From: Schaedlerella arabinosiphila
GTDB lineage: Bacteria > Bacillota > Clostridia > Lachnospirales > Lachnospiraceae
NCBI RefSeq assembly: GCF_003885045.1
Contig: NZ_RHJS01000002.1
Location: 3,960,501 to 4,024,500 of the forward strand
Length of the DNA: 64,000 bases
Direction: 5' to 3'
The translations under genes and the position numbers were made by a program. Shown here one piece after another: positions 17,162-26,387 of the stretch. The notes under the pieces are model-generated. The model was not told the DNA's origin. It made no database searches and saw nothing but the letters and a program-made list of their open reading frames with translations. The first letter of the stretch is position 1; every line of letters begins with the position of its first letter.

Positions 17162-19070
17162 CTTCTGCGCCTCCTTCCTGCCATGCCGGATTCCTGCTGT
17201 CTCCTGACACGCTTTGACTATCCGAATGTATTTCTGCTGCCGGCTCCCGGCATTCTTCCGCTTCTGCGGTCATCTGCTGCCGGTCATCCTGGCTCATCTG
17301 GATGTCGTAGATCCTGCGGTAGATCCCCTGCCTTTCGATCAGTTCATGATGGGTGCCCATTTCCTCCACCCGGCCGTGATTCAGTACCAGGATCTGGTCC
17401 GCCCCCATGAGGGTCGTAATCCGGTGGGAAATCAGAATCACCGTCGCATCCTTCATGCAGTCGCCCAGCGCCTTTCGGATCATGGAGTCTGTCTGTGAAT
17501 CTACCGCGGAGAGAGAATCGTCAAACACCAGGATCGGGGCATTCTGGAGCAGCATCCTGGCAATCGCCACCCGCTGCCTCTGGCCTCCCGAAAGCGTAAC
17601 TCCCCGCTCCCCGACCAGCGTTTCGTAACCGTCCGGAAAACTCATGACTGACCCATCCACGCAGGCGATCTTCGCCCCCCGGCGGATGTCCTCCATGGAC
17701 GCGTCCGGCGCGCAGGCCCCGATATTTTCCCGGATCGTCCTGGAATACAGGAAAGGCTCCTGCAATACCATTCCAACGCATCCCCGAAGCTGCTCCAAAG
17801 GAATCTCCCGGATATCCCTCCCGCCGATACAGATCCTGCCCTGCCCCTCCTTTAGCTCGTACAGGCGGGTCAAAAGCTGTACAATGGTCGATTTTCCGCT
17901 CCCTGTTCCTCCAAGAATTCCGAAGGCAGAGCCCTGAGGGATGGAAAAGCGGACATCCGAGAGAACCTCTTTTCCGGATTCGTACGCAAAATTCACATCT
18001 TCAAAACAAATGTCAAACTTATGCGGCCTGCCGGTGCCTTCCGTTTCTTTCCGATCCGTTCTCCTGTCCGAATCCGTATATGCCTCTTCTTCTGCCCGTA
18101 TAATATAATCTACACGCTCAAAAGACACGCCGGCTTTGCTCATATCGGAAAGTATCCGTCCCAGCCCGCGGATGGGCCATACCAGCGTCGTATTGTAGGA
18201 TGCAAAGGCGACAAATTCCCCGACAGATATGGCGCCGCGAACCGCCTCAGCCGTCCCCAGGACGATCACCGCAACCACCTGAAAACCGGTAATCAGATCA
18301 CCCACACCCCAGTACAGGCCGGACAATGTACCCAGCTTAATCCAGAGCCTGGCGAAAATCTCATTCTTTTCCCGGAAGCGGTCCATCTCAAACTTTTCCC
18401 GGCCAAAAGCACGGACAACCCGCACTCCCGTCGCATTTTCCTGGACCACGGTGGACAGTTCCCCTTCCGCCTCGTCCGCGTCCACAAACCGTTTTGCGAT
18501 CAGACGGTAAAAAATGGCGGAATACAGCACGACCACCGGTACAAACGCCAGTACCACCAGCGACAGCTTCACATTCATATACAGCATCATTACAAAAGAA
18601 ATGACCACCAGGAAAACCGTACGGAATACCTCCAGCAGCTGGGTGACCACGAAGTTGCGGATCACCTCCACGTCCGAGGTGCACCGCTGGATGATATCGC
18701 CGGTCTGGTTCTGGTCATGCCACTGCATGGGCAGCTTCTGTACATGGACAAACAGGGCATCCCTCATGTTTTTTGCGAAATTTTCCCCCGCCATGGCCGT
18801 GTTCGACCGGCAGATATACTGGGATATTCCCGAAAGCACGGCCACCCCGATGAGCAGGAGCGACAGAACCCAGAGGTGCCCGGACAGATATATGTATTTT
18901 TCGCCGCCCAGCACGGAATCAATGCTGAACCGAAAAATCTGGGGTGTCAGCGCGTTTAAAGCAGTCGTTGCCAGAGATGCTCCGACGGCGACGGCAAAAT
19001 AGATCTTCGAGCCGTCAAAAAAGCGTCCTGTCAGGTTTAATTTTCTGTATTTTGTATCTATGGATTTCAC
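17148..19070 (-). CDS. Heterodimeric ABC exporter subunit, degenerate-site half
   Basis: 640-residue half-transporter starting with GTG behind GGAGG. It has a membrane domain, Walker A GGTGSGKS near residue 388 and canonical signature LSGGQRQ near 493. Walker B is LVFDDSLSAVD, with Asp in place of the catalytic Glu. That substitution marks the degenerate site of heterodimeric exporters. It forms a pair with the overlapping downstream gene. The C-terminal 30-40 residues are a low-complexity Ser/Gln/Glu-rich tail. Confidence 0.92.
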   Translation of the reverse strand: MKSIDTKYRKLNLTGRFFDGSKIYFAVAVGASLATTALNALTPQIFRFSIDSVLGGEKYIYLSGHLWVLSLLLIGVAVLSGISQYICRSNTAMAGENFAKNMRDALFVHVQKLPMQWHDQNQTGDIIQRCTSDVEVIRNFVVTQLLEVFRTVFLVVISFVMMLYMNVKLSLVVLAFVPVVVLYSAIFYRLIAKRFVDADEAEGELSTVVQENATGVRVVRAFGREKFEMDRFREKNEIFARLWIKLGTLSGLYWGVGDLITGFQVVAVIVLGTAEAVRGAISVGEFVAFASYNTTLVWPIRGLGRILSDMSKAGVSFERVDYIIRAEEEAYTDSDRRTDRKETEGTGRPHKFDICFEDVNFAYESGKEVLSDVRFSIPQGSAFGILGGTGSGKSTIVQLLTRLYELKEGQGRICIGGRDIREIPLEQLRGCVGMVLQEPFLYSRTIRENIGACAPDASMEDIRRGAKIACVDGSVMSFPDGYETLVGERGVTLSGGQRQRVAIARMLLQNAPILVFDDSLSAVDSQTDSMIRKALGDCMKDATVILISHRITTLMGADQILVLNHGRVEEMGTHHELIERQGIYRRIYDIQMSQDDRQQMTAEAEECREPAAEIHSDSQSVSGDSRNPAWQEGGAEDGGI

Positions 19071-19125
19071 AAAGCCTCCTTCTTCTGCTTATCATGACAA
19101 GGGCCGAATCACCCTCTTATGTTGA

Positions 19126-19162
19126 AAAAGTACGGCATATCAGAGTGCATCCTGATATGCCG
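19126..19162 (-). terminator. Intrinsic terminator after the ferredoxin gene
   Basis: Stem CGGCATATCAG (19133-19143) with CTGATATGCCG (19152-19162), 8-nt loop, followed on the minus strand by TACTTTTTC. It separates the ferredoxin from the ABC operon. Confidence 0.8.
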
Positions 19163-19168
19163 CCGTCT

Positions 19169-19354
19169 TTAATCCATCAGGTCAATTACCGAAACCGGGC
19201 AGCTATCCCTTGCTTCCTCCGCTGCGCCCTTTGTCTCTTCCGTAACATCCGCATAAGCTTCTGCCACATCTTCATCGTTGAACCGGAATACCTCCGGGCA
19301 TGTAGAAACGCATGCCCCGCAGGAAATACATCCATCATTGACTTTTGCTTTCAT
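19169..19354 (-). CDS. Single-cluster [4Fe-4S] ferredoxin
   Basis: 61-residue acidic electron carrier. Cysteines at 9, 12 and 15 (CISCGAC) and Cys52 followed by Pro form one [4Fe-4S] site. Cys19 is the extra cysteine of a lost second site. This is the Thermotoga/Clostridium single-cluster type, common in anaerobes. AGGAGG precedes the ATG. It is followed by its own terminator, so it is probably expressed separately from the ABC operon. Its redox partner is not evident. Confidence 0.93.
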   Translation of the reverse strand: MKAKVNDGCISCGACVSTCPEVFRFNDEDVAEAYADVTEETKGAAEEARDSCPVSVIDLMD

Positions 19355-19447
19355 AGATCTTCCTCCTGTTTTTTCTATGTACTCCCGCGAAATCAGTAAG
19401 GAAAAGATTCCGAAAGTACTCCCTTAGTATTCCCGGAAACTCTATGC

Positions 19448-20836
19448 TTATGCATGTTCTTTCCTCATACAGCAATGCTTATATTTTTTTCCGCTCCCGC
19501 AGGGACAGGGCGCGTTTCTCCCGATCTTTTTCCCGCTTCTCACAAACGGCTGCTCGCCGTCATTCTCATAGACCACCGTCCCCATGGCCCTCTTTTTCTC
19601 ATCCGGATATCTTTCAAAGTATACGCCCCCGCTGATGTATTTCGCATAGCGGGTATATTGCTTGAGCAGAGTGCCTTTCAGATAGTCCAGATTTTCCCCT
19701 TTCCGGAGCTGCTCTGCAAAATCCTGAATCTTTTCATAGTACTCCGGATACTCTTCCTCCAGAATCTCCAACTGCGGCAAGATCTCCTGCCGCTCCCGGA
19801 TCATGCACAATTTCAGGTCCGCCGCCGCAAAGGCACGGACATCCGCAGGCTCATCATCCATTTGAAAACAGACCTGCACTCCAAGCCGTACCGTTCGATC
19901 CAGACGGGAATCCGCATAAATCCGTGTTTCCAGATACTGCTCCCGAACCTCGTTGAGCATACCCCGGTCTTTCTCAGAAACACACACCCTTTTCAGAGTC
20001 GAAAAAATGTCCATTACCAGATCATGAGGATCGGCGCACAGCTCTATGCCCATAATCATGCGTGAACAGAATCCCAGTACATACTCCAAGCGTTCCGCAA
20101 GGTAGATCGAATACTGCCGGATAAAGTGGCTAAACTCCCCCAGGATGCCGCTGAAGTCCTCTCCTTTAGCACAGTACATGGTGACAATACCAAAATACGC
20201 ATCCATCACTCCTGTAATTTCTTCCCTTTTCCATCGCCTGTCTTTTCGGATCAGCTCTGTCAGGATCTGGATTCCCCTGTCATACTGTTCATAATTGTTA
20301 CAGGATACGGAAAACTCCAGCAAAAAGCGGAAATCCCGGCATCCCAGCTCATAGGCTTTTTCATAAGCCTGAAAAGCCTTCCGGGTATAGCTGCGTTCAT
20401 CGTAGGAAATAGCCAGTTCTCTCCAGAACCACCGATTCTCTGGCTCCCGTTTTACAAGCTCCTCGCAGCTTTTGACCGATTTTCCGGAATTGCCCGCCCT
20501 GCGCTGCGCAAGCGCCAGGTGATATAAAAACTGGATCTCTTCCGGAAAACGCTTCCACGCCTCCTGACAGACGTCCCGCGCCCCCTGGACGTCCTGCGCA
20601 TTCCGATAGCTCCAATACAAATCTAAAAACTTACACGCCAGTGGATCTACGGGCCTGGGAAACATCGGCCCCTGGCCTTCCGTCTGCCCCTTTAACCGCT
20701 CGTACGCCTCCCGGATCTCCCGGAATTTCTCCGGGGCCTCCTCCGGGGAATATTTTCTAACCAGAGAAAAATACGCTCTTTTTATTTCCTTTTGAGAGGC
20801 TCCCTGTTCCAGCCCCAGTGTCTTATAATCATCCAT
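19448..20836 (-). CDS. J-domain-like/TPR/SEC-C protein lacking the HPD motif
   Basis: 462-residue protein. Residues 4-50 align with a J domain (YKTLGLEQGASQKEIKRAYF, then REIREAYERL). The HPD tripeptide that stimulates Hsp70 is replaced by SPE in RKYSPEEAPEKF. The middle, about 60-180, is a helical TPR-like repeat region. The C-terminus has a SEC-C zinc motif, APCPCGSGKKYKHCC. The gene starts 6 bp after the DnaK-like gene, so the two products probably work together. Without HPD it may recruit the Hsp70 or its client rather than trigger ATP hydrolysis; this is inference. Confidence 0.85.
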   Translation of the reverse strand: MDDYKTLGLEQGASQKEIKRAYFSLVRKYSPEEAPEKFREIREAYERLKGQTEGQGPMFPRPVDPLACKFLDLYWSYRNAQDVQGARDVCQEAWKRFPEEIQFLYHLALAQRRAGNSGKSVKSCEELVKREPENRWFWRELAISYDERSYTRKAFQAYEKAYELGCRDFRFLLEFSVSCNNYEQYDRGIQILTELIRKDRRWKREEITGVMDAYFGIVTMYCAKGEDFSGILGEFSHFIRQYSIYLAERLEYVLGFCSRMIMGIELCADPHDLVMDIFSTLKRVCVSEKDRGMLNEVREQYLETRIYADSRLDRTVRLGVQVCFQMDDEPADVRAFAAADLKLCMIRERQEILPQLEILEEEYPEYYEKIQDFAEQLRKGENLDYLKGTLLKQYTRYAKYISGGVYFERYPDEKKRAMGTVVYENDGEQPFVRSGKKIGRNAPCPCGSGKKYKHCCMRKEHA

Positions 20837-20842
20837 TCCCTG

Positions 20843-22558
20843 TCATTCCATTTCTTCCAGCATATCCAGAATATCCTCTTCCAGTTCCTCCGCCCGATCC
20901 TGATCCTCCTCAATCAGCGCGAGCTTCAAGTCGTACAGACAGCTCTCCAGGTCATCCTTGTAGAACGGCATATTCTGTACCTTTTCGTTTTTCAGCCTTC
21001 GCTCGGCCCTGCGGATGACGGTTCGATATTCCTTTGCAAGAGAAGATTCTTTCCATTTGGTTACATCGGTCGCCGCTTCTGTAAAAAACTCCTGCTCATA
21101 CTCCATCATATTGATCTCAACCGAAGCCTCCTCACCTGAGCTTGGAATCCGTGCGCTGACCTCCAGCATCCCGTTCAGGTTGTAGGAAAATTCCACCTCG
21201 ATCCGCTCTTCTCCTTCCGGACGCATGGGGATTCCGGAAATGACGAACTCTCCCAGGAAATGATTCAGGCGCACATCGTCGTGTTCCCCCTGATAGACCT
21301 CTATTTTCGCGGCATCCTGGTTATCATAGCTTGTATAATAGATACTTTTTCTGACAACAGGGATGGTCACATTTCTTGGAATCACAATGCTCATGTAGTG
21401 GGATTTGTCATCGCACAGCACGCGGATTCCCAGTGTATAGGGATTCACGTCCGTCATAATGATCCCCTCTTCCCTGCTCAGCGACCCTTCGATGATGCCG
21501 GCCTGGATCGCAGCCCCTTCCGCCACCGCGTAATCCGGGTTCACTGCTTTTGACGGTTCTGTGTGCAGGTAGGCTTCGATATCTCTGCGGATCATCGGCA
21601 TCCGGGTGGAGCCGCCTACCAGCAGGATTCGGTCAATTTCCTCGGCCATCACTCCGCTGTCCGCCAGCACCACGTCTATGGGGGCGTGGGTCCGCTCCAC
21701 CAGCTCCCGGGTCATTTCCTCAAACTGCTCCGCCGTCACGGTCTCTTCCAATGCCAGCGGATTCCCGTTCTTTTCCGCAATGAAAGGGATCACGATCTGG
21801 CAGGAATCCCGGACGCTCAGTTCCTTTTTACACCATTCGGCCTGCTCTTTCAGCTTTACCATCGCTGCCGGGTCTTTGCTCAGGTCTTTGCCGTTTTTCT
21901 TCCGAAACTGGGACAAGAGCCATTGGATCAGACATTCATCGAAGTCCTTTCCCCCAAGCCGGTTGTCGCCGCTGCTGGCCTTCACCTCCACCACACCTCC
22001 GAACATTTCCAGGAGGGTCACGTCAAATGTACCGCCTCCCAGGTCATAGACCAGAATATGGCTTTCCTCATCCATATGGCTGATCCCGTAGCTCAGCGAC
22101 GCCGCCGTGGGTTCATTGATGATCCGCTCCACCGAGAAGCCCGCCCGCTTTCCGGCTTCCACCGTTTCCTGTCTCTGCAGGTCGTCAAAATACGCCGGCA
22201 CAGAGATTACGGCCCTGGAAATGTCCTCGCCCAGGGATTCGGATACGTACTCTCTTACATATTTGAGCAGCATCGCGGAGATCTCCACCGGTGAATATTC
22301 TTTTTTTCCCATACGGAGTGTTTCTTTTGTACCGATCTTCCGTTTTGCCTCAATCACCGTGTCCTCAGGTGCAAGTAAATACTGCGCCTTCGCCTTTTCC
22401 CCGAATACAAACTGCCCTTCCTTGTCCACGCCCGCCGCGGAAGGCGTGATGACCTGTCCGTCAAAATTGACGATCATCATTGGCTTGCCGTCCCGGATCA
22501 CTGCCGCTTCCGTTGTCGAGGTGCCAAGGTCAATCCCTATAATTGTATTTGCTCCCAT
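20843..22558 (-). CDS. Hsp70-family (DnaK-like) chaperone, divergent paralogue
   Basis: 571-residue Hsp70 relative with all ATPase signatures: IGIDLGTSTTEAAV near 7-20, VYDLGGGTFDVTL near 168-180 and ILLVGGSTRMP near 312-322. A shortened substrate-binding part and helical lid follow; ordinary DnaK is 610-640 residues and ends in a different tail. Pairing with a GrpE-like gene upstream and a J-like gene downstream suggests a dedicated second chaperone set, separate from the housekeeping grpE-dnaK-dnaJ. The client is unknown. Confidence 0.9.
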   Translation of the reverse strand: MGANTIIGIDLGTSTTEAAVIRDGKPMMIVNFDGQVITPSAAGVDKEGQFVFGEKAKAQYLLAPEDTVIEAKRKIGTKETLRMGKKEYSPVEISAMLLKYVREYVSESLGEDISRAVISVPAYFDDLQRQETVEAGKRAGFSVERIINEPTAASLSYGISHMDEESHILVYDLGGGTFDVTLLEMFGGVVEVKASSGDNRLGGKDFDECLIQWLLSQFRKKNGKDLSKDPAAMVKLKEQAEWCKKELSVRDSCQIVIPFIAEKNGNPLALEETVTAEQFEEMTRELVERTHAPIDVVLADSGVMAEEIDRILLVGGSTRMPMIRRDIEAYLHTEPSKAVNPDYAVAEGAAIQAGIIEGSLSREEGIIMTDVNPYTLGIRVLCDDKSHYMSIVIPRNVTIPVVRKSIYYTSYDNQDAAKIEVYQGEHDDVRLNHFLGEFVISGIPMRPEGEERIEVEFSYNLNGMLEVSARIPSSGEEASVEINMMEYEQEFFTEAATDVTKWKESSLAKEYRTVIRRAERRLKNEKVQNMPFYKDDLESCLYDLKLALIEEDQDRAEELEEDILDMLEEME

Positions 22559-22594
22559 ATCCTTACTCCTTTGTACCTTTCTCAGCCCTGTTTT

Positions 22595-23188
22595 TTACTT
22601 TTCCAGGCGGTATGCCGCCACCCGTGCTTTCTTTTTTACAGTGCCACGACAGATCATCCCCGGGCTGTAGACCTCCGCCACCTGCATATCCATCTGCTCC
22701 TGGGAAACTGCCCTGGCCTCAATCACTTCATGCAGCTCATAATCCACCTGCACCCCGGCCTCCTCGATCCACACAATCCCGCAGGACTGCCTGCTGCCGC
22801 CTACCGCCTTTTCCATCAGTTCAAGCTGAGAAAGCCATGCAGGGTCTTTTTGCCCGGCATAACGCTTCATTCCCCAGAGCTGTTCCTGATATACGGCCAG
22901 CAGCTTTAAAAGCTTCTCCTGTTCTGCTTCCAGCTTCCTGATCTGCTTCCGGCTCTGACTTTCTTCCTCCTGCTGCTCTTCCAGGGCTTCCAGACAGTCT
23001 TCCAGCGCCATGTCATGCCTGCGCACATCCGAGCCCGCCTGCCGGACATCCTGAGAGAGTTTCTCCAGAACCGCCCTGCCCTGTTTCATTTCTTCCGCAA
23101 GCGCTGCAAGGCACTCCTCCGTTTTCTGCCGGAACGCCCTTTCCTCAGCCTCTTTTTCTCTGTTTTTATGAAAAGAAAATATTCCCAT
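22595..23188 (-). CDS. GrpE-like nucleotide exchange factor candidate
   Basis: 197-residue protein with a long N-terminal charged coiled coil (about 10-110). A small C-terminal domain reads VQVDYELHEVIEAR, then VYSPGMICRGTVKKKARVAAYR. This resembles the GrpE beta domain (FDPxxHEAV, then GYxLxGRVLRPAxV). Position directly upstream of the DnaK-like gene supports a GrpE role. The ATG at 23188 has GGAG 6 bp upstream. An alternative ATG at 23203 overlaps the maf stop (ATGA) and would add five residues. The similarity is weak and mostly structural, so the call is an inference. Confidence 0.65.
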   Translation of the reverse strand: MGIFSFHKNREKEAEERAFRQKTEECLAALAEEMKQGRAVLEKLSQDVRQAGSDVRRHDMALEDCLEALEEQQEEESQSRKQIRKLEAEQEKLLKLLAVYQEQLWGMKRYAGQKDPAWLSQLELMEKAVGGSRQSCGIVWIEEAGVQVDYELHEVIEARAVSQEQMDMQVAEVYSPGMICRGTVKKKARVAAYRLEK

Positions 23189-23199
23189 GATCCGCTCCA

Positions 23200-23859
23200 T
23201 CATTCTTCCAGCCGCCCCTTGACTGCATGATACAGGTATGCGACCGGCAGTCCCACCACATTGTAATAGTCTCCCTCGATCCGGTCAATGTATGCCGCAA
23301 ACCTTCCCTGAACCCCGTAAGCGCCCGCTTTGTCCAGAGATTCCCCGGCTGCGATATAACTTCGGATCTCCTCATCCGTCATTGCATGTACAAAGACCTT
23401 TGTTTCCTCGGCGTGAGAGACGGTGTGCCGCTCTGCGTTTCCGTCAAAGTCCAGCACCGCAACCCCTGTATAGACCTGGTGCGCCCTTCCCTGCAGACTT
23501 TTCAGCATCTCAAAAGCCTCTTCCGCGCCGGATGGTTTTCCAAGGATCTCCCCGTCCCGCACGACCACCGTGTCCGCGCCCAGGATCAGCAGATTGCGCA
23601 GGCGCGCCTCTCCTGTTTCAGATCTCAAAAGATAATCCTCACCCACGCCTTCCTTCTCCCGGCGCTTCACTTCCTCCGCCACTTGCTCCGCCTTCATCAG
23701 CGCAAGCTCCCTGACGATCTCGTCCGGCCGGGTGCTTTCATAATGTTCTTCGGCATCACTGACCACGATCTCAAACTTGATCCCGATCTGTTCCAACAGT
23801 TCCTTCCTCCGCGGAGACGCGGAGCCAAGGATGATCCGTTTTTTCATATGATCCGACAT
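23200..23859 (-). CDS. maf: Maf-family nucleoside triphosphate pyrophosphatase
   Basis: House-cleaning pyrophosphatase that hydrolyses non-canonical or modified NTPs (dTTP/UTP type). Signature GSASPRRKELL lies at the start, followed by LILGADTVVVRDGEILGKP and AYGVQGRFAAYI near the end. An insertion of about 20 residues (KRREKEGVGEDYLLRSETGE) precedes the second motif. The ATG at 23859 directly follows AAAGGA; an internal ATG at 23847 is equally possible. The stop overlaps the start region of the GrpE-like gene, so it heads or joins that operon. Confidence 0.92.
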   Translation of the reverse strand: MSDHMKKRIILGSASPRRKELLEQIGIKFEIVVSDAEEHYESTRPDEIVRELALMKAEQVAEEVKRREKEGVGEDYLLRSETGEARLRNLLILGADTVVVRDGEILGKPSGAEEAFEMLKSLQGRAHQVYTGVAVLDFDGNAERHTVSHAEETKVFVHAMTDEEIRSYIAAGESLDKAGAYGVQGRFAAYIDRIEGDYYNVVGLPVAYLYHAVKGRLEE

Positions 23860-23891
23860 TCCTTTCGAATATATTTTTCCATCAGCCTCAT

Positions 23892-24803
23892 CTACACGCC
23901 CAGCAGATAACACCAGGCCGGCAGCGTCACCAGTGACAGAATCGTTGTCACAAAGATCATTGCCGTAGCGTATTTCTCGTCGCCGTCATACTTTGCGGAC
24001 AGCAAAGCGGTGGTCACCGGGGCCGGCATCCCTGCGATGATCACCGTGATTCCGCGAAGAAGCGGGGAAATCGGCAGCAGCAGCGTAATCCCAAAGATCA
24101 CGGCCGGAACCAGGAGCAGGCGCACCGACGTGTAAAATGCCATCGTCCCGTCAAGCATACCCCTTGGATCCATTTCCGCCAACATCATTCCGATCAGCAT
24201 CATGCTCAACGGCGTGTTGCATGTACTGACGCCGCTGATGGTTTTTTCCAGAAAATCCGGAAATTCGATCCCGGAAATCATGGCCGCAAGTCCCAGATAG
24301 ATCGCTGCAACACAGGGATGCGTCAGTACCTTTTTCACCAGATTTTCCCGGCTGCCTTTCAAAAAGCAGGAAGTCCCGATGCTCCACATGACAATACGCA
24401 CCGGAAGCATAAATACCGATGCGTAAAACAAGCCTTCCATACCATAGATTCCTTCAATCACCGGATTGCCCAAAAATCCGCCGTTGGACACGATCGTCCC
24501 GTACCTCAGCGGCTTCTGCCGCCGGGATTCGCTCCGGTGATAGAAAAGAAAGCTTATAAAAATGGAGATCACATTATAGCCAATGGACAACAGCAATACT
24601 TCCAGAAAAGCCGTAAGCATACCGGAGTCCCAATCCATCCGGAAGGAATGGAAAATATTGAACGGCAATGTGATATACAGGCAGAAGTTCACCAGCTCTT
24701 TCCGTGCAGTACCGCCGATGATCCCCTTTTTTCTCACGAAAAAGCCGATTCCGACAAGCAGGAACATCATCAGCTGCATATTTACCATATTCTGAAATGC
24801 CAT
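23892..24803 (-). CDS. AEC-family (auxin efflux carrier-like) transporter
   Basis: 303-residue integral membrane protein with about 10 hydrophobic helices in two repeats, typical of AEC permeases that export organic acids such as malate or malonate. Characteristic segments are NFCLYITLPFNIF early and GFLGNPVIEGIYG mid-protein. The ATG at 24803 is used; the frame can be extended by six codons to a TTG. The gene ends 32 bp before maf. The substrate is unknown. Confidence 0.88.
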   Translation of the reverse strand: MAFQNMVNMQLMMFLLVGIGFFVRKKGIIGGTARKELVNFCLYITLPFNIFHSFRMDWDSGMLTAFLEVLLLSIGYNVISIFISFLFYHRSESRRQKPLRYGTIVSNGGFLGNPVIEGIYGMEGLFYASVFMLPVRIVMWSIGTSCFLKGSRENLVKKVLTHPCVAAIYLGLAAMISGIEFPDFLEKTISGVSTCNTPLSMMLIGMMLAEMDPRGMLDGTMAFYTSVRLLLVPAVIFGITLLLPISPLLRGITVIIAGMPAPVTTALLSAKYDGDEKYATAMIFVTTILSLVTLPAWCYLLGV

Positions 24804-24864
24804 AAAAACCCCCGCCCTCAATCCACATATATCCGCTCAGTACCCTCACGGATACGGCCGCTGT

Positions 24865-26307
24865 TTAGTATGCTTTCCCCCAGTAAACCATATGCTTCGC
24901 AGGCTTGCCGCAGCAGATGCATACGTCTGACAGGTGTTCCTCCTCATCCGGAATGCACCGGGAAGACGCGCCGCCTGTCTGCGCTTTGATCTCATCCTCG
25001 CAGGCTTCCTCGCCGCACCACATTGCCTTGATAAAGCCGCGGCTCTCATTGAACTTCGAATTCATTTCCTCCATGGTCACTGCGGAGTCAATGTGAGAAT
25101 CCAAAAATGCTTTTGCCCGTTCGAACATGTCCTTCTGCATGGTCTCCAGGATTTCTCCCAATTTTTCAGTGATCTCGCCGATGGCAACGACCGTCTTCTC
25201 TCTCGTGTCGCGCCGCACTACGACTACCTGTCCCTGTTCGATATCCTTGGGTCCGATCTCGATCCGGGTCGGGATTCCCTGGATCTCCTGCTCGCTGAAC
25301 TTCCAGCCCGGAGCCTTGTCGGAGTCATCAATCTTCGCCGCATAGCCTGCTGCCCTCAGGGTATCCAGCAGCTCTCCCGCCTTATCCAGCACCCCTTCCT
25401 TGTGCTGTGCGATGGGGATAACCTTCGTCTGTACCGGAGCGATCCTCGGCGGCAGCACCAGTCCGCTGTCATCGCCGTGTACCATGATGATGGCGCCGAT
25501 GATCCGGGTGGACAGCCCCCAGGAAGTCTCATATACACTGTGCAATTCGTTATTTTTATCCGAATACTTGATGTCAAACGCATCCGGGAAGGAGCTGCCG
25601 AAGAAATGGCTGGTGGCGGACTGCAGCGCCTGCCCGTCATGCATCAGTGCTTCCACCGTATAGGTGTCCTGAGCCCCTGCAAACTTCTCGCTCTCCGTCT
25701 TGCGGCCGCATACCAGCGGGATCGCCAGGTCATCCTGGATGAAATCCCGGTACACGTCGCGCATGGTCAGAGTCCTCTGCTCCGCCTCTTCAAATGTGGC
25801 GTGAATCGTATGTCCCTCCTGCCATAAAAATTCGCGGGAACGCAGAAACGGCCTGGTAGTTTTTTCCCAGCGCAGCACGGAGCACCACTGGTTCCACACC
25901 TTGGGCAGATCCCGGTAGGACTGCACCGTCTTGCTCCATACGTCGCAGAACAGCGTCTCGGAAGTGGGGCGGATGCAAAACTTCTCCTGCAGAGGTTCCA
26001 GCCCTCCCTGCGTCACCCAGGCAACCTCGGGCGCAAATCCTTCGATATGATCCGCTTCCTTCTGAAGCAGCGCCTCCGGTATCAAAACCGGCAGATAGAC
26101 ATTTTCTACCCCTGTATCCTTAAAGCGTTTGTCCAGATCCGCCTGGATCTTCTCCCAGATTGCGTATCCGTTGGGGAGATAATTCAGACATCCCTTGACC
26201 CCTGAATAATCACACAGCTTTGCCTCCCGCACAACATCCGTATACCACTGCGCAAAATCCACCTCCCTGGAAGTGATTGATTCTACCAGCTTCTTTTCCT
26301 TCGCCAT
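24865..26307 (-). CDS. proS: Prolyl-tRNA synthetase, type 3 (ProS short form)
   Basis: 480-residue class II synthetase of the archaeal/eukaryal-like bacterial type without the editing insert. Motif 2 contains SVLRWEKTTRPFLRSREFLW. The anticodon-binding domain follows. The C-terminal zinc-binding tail has cysteines in CGEEACED, SSRC and CICCGKP. It ends in GKAY, the C-terminal Tyr typical of this form. The 80-bp gap upstream is too short for a T-box. It lies between telA and the AEC transporter gene. Confidence 0.96.
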   Translation of the reverse strand: MAKEKKLVESITSREVDFAQWYTDVVREAKLCDYSGVKGCLNYLPNGYAIWEKIQADLDKRFKDTGVENVYLPVLIPEALLQKEADHIEGFAPEVAWVTQGGLEPLQEKFCIRPTSETLFCDVWSKTVQSYRDLPKVWNQWCSVLRWEKTTRPFLRSREFLWQEGHTIHATFEEAEQRTLTMRDVYRDFIQDDLAIPLVCGRKTESEKFAGAQDTYTVEALMHDGQALQSATSHFFGSSFPDAFDIKYSDKNNELHSVYETSWGLSTRIIGAIIMVHGDDSGLVLPPRIAPVQTKVIPIAQHKEGVLDKAGELLDTLRAAGYAAKIDDSDKAPGWKFSEQEIQGIPTRIEIGPKDIEQGQVVVVRRDTREKTVVAIGEITEKLGEILETMQKDMFERAKAFLDSHIDSAVTMEEMNSKFNESRGFIKAMWCGEEACEDEIKAQTGGASSRCIPDEEEHLSDVCICCGKPAKHMVYWGKAY

Positions 26308-26387
26308 AACTATTCTCCTTGTATTCGTAATTTTAGATTGTACTCTGCGCCGGCGCGCATAACATCCATCCTGTCCGGTTCGGCCGG

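Noticed and set aside
26308..26387. T-box leader before proS
   Set aside because: Only 80 bp lie between telA and proS on the upstream-downstream axis considered, and no T-box core or specifier hairpin is visible there.
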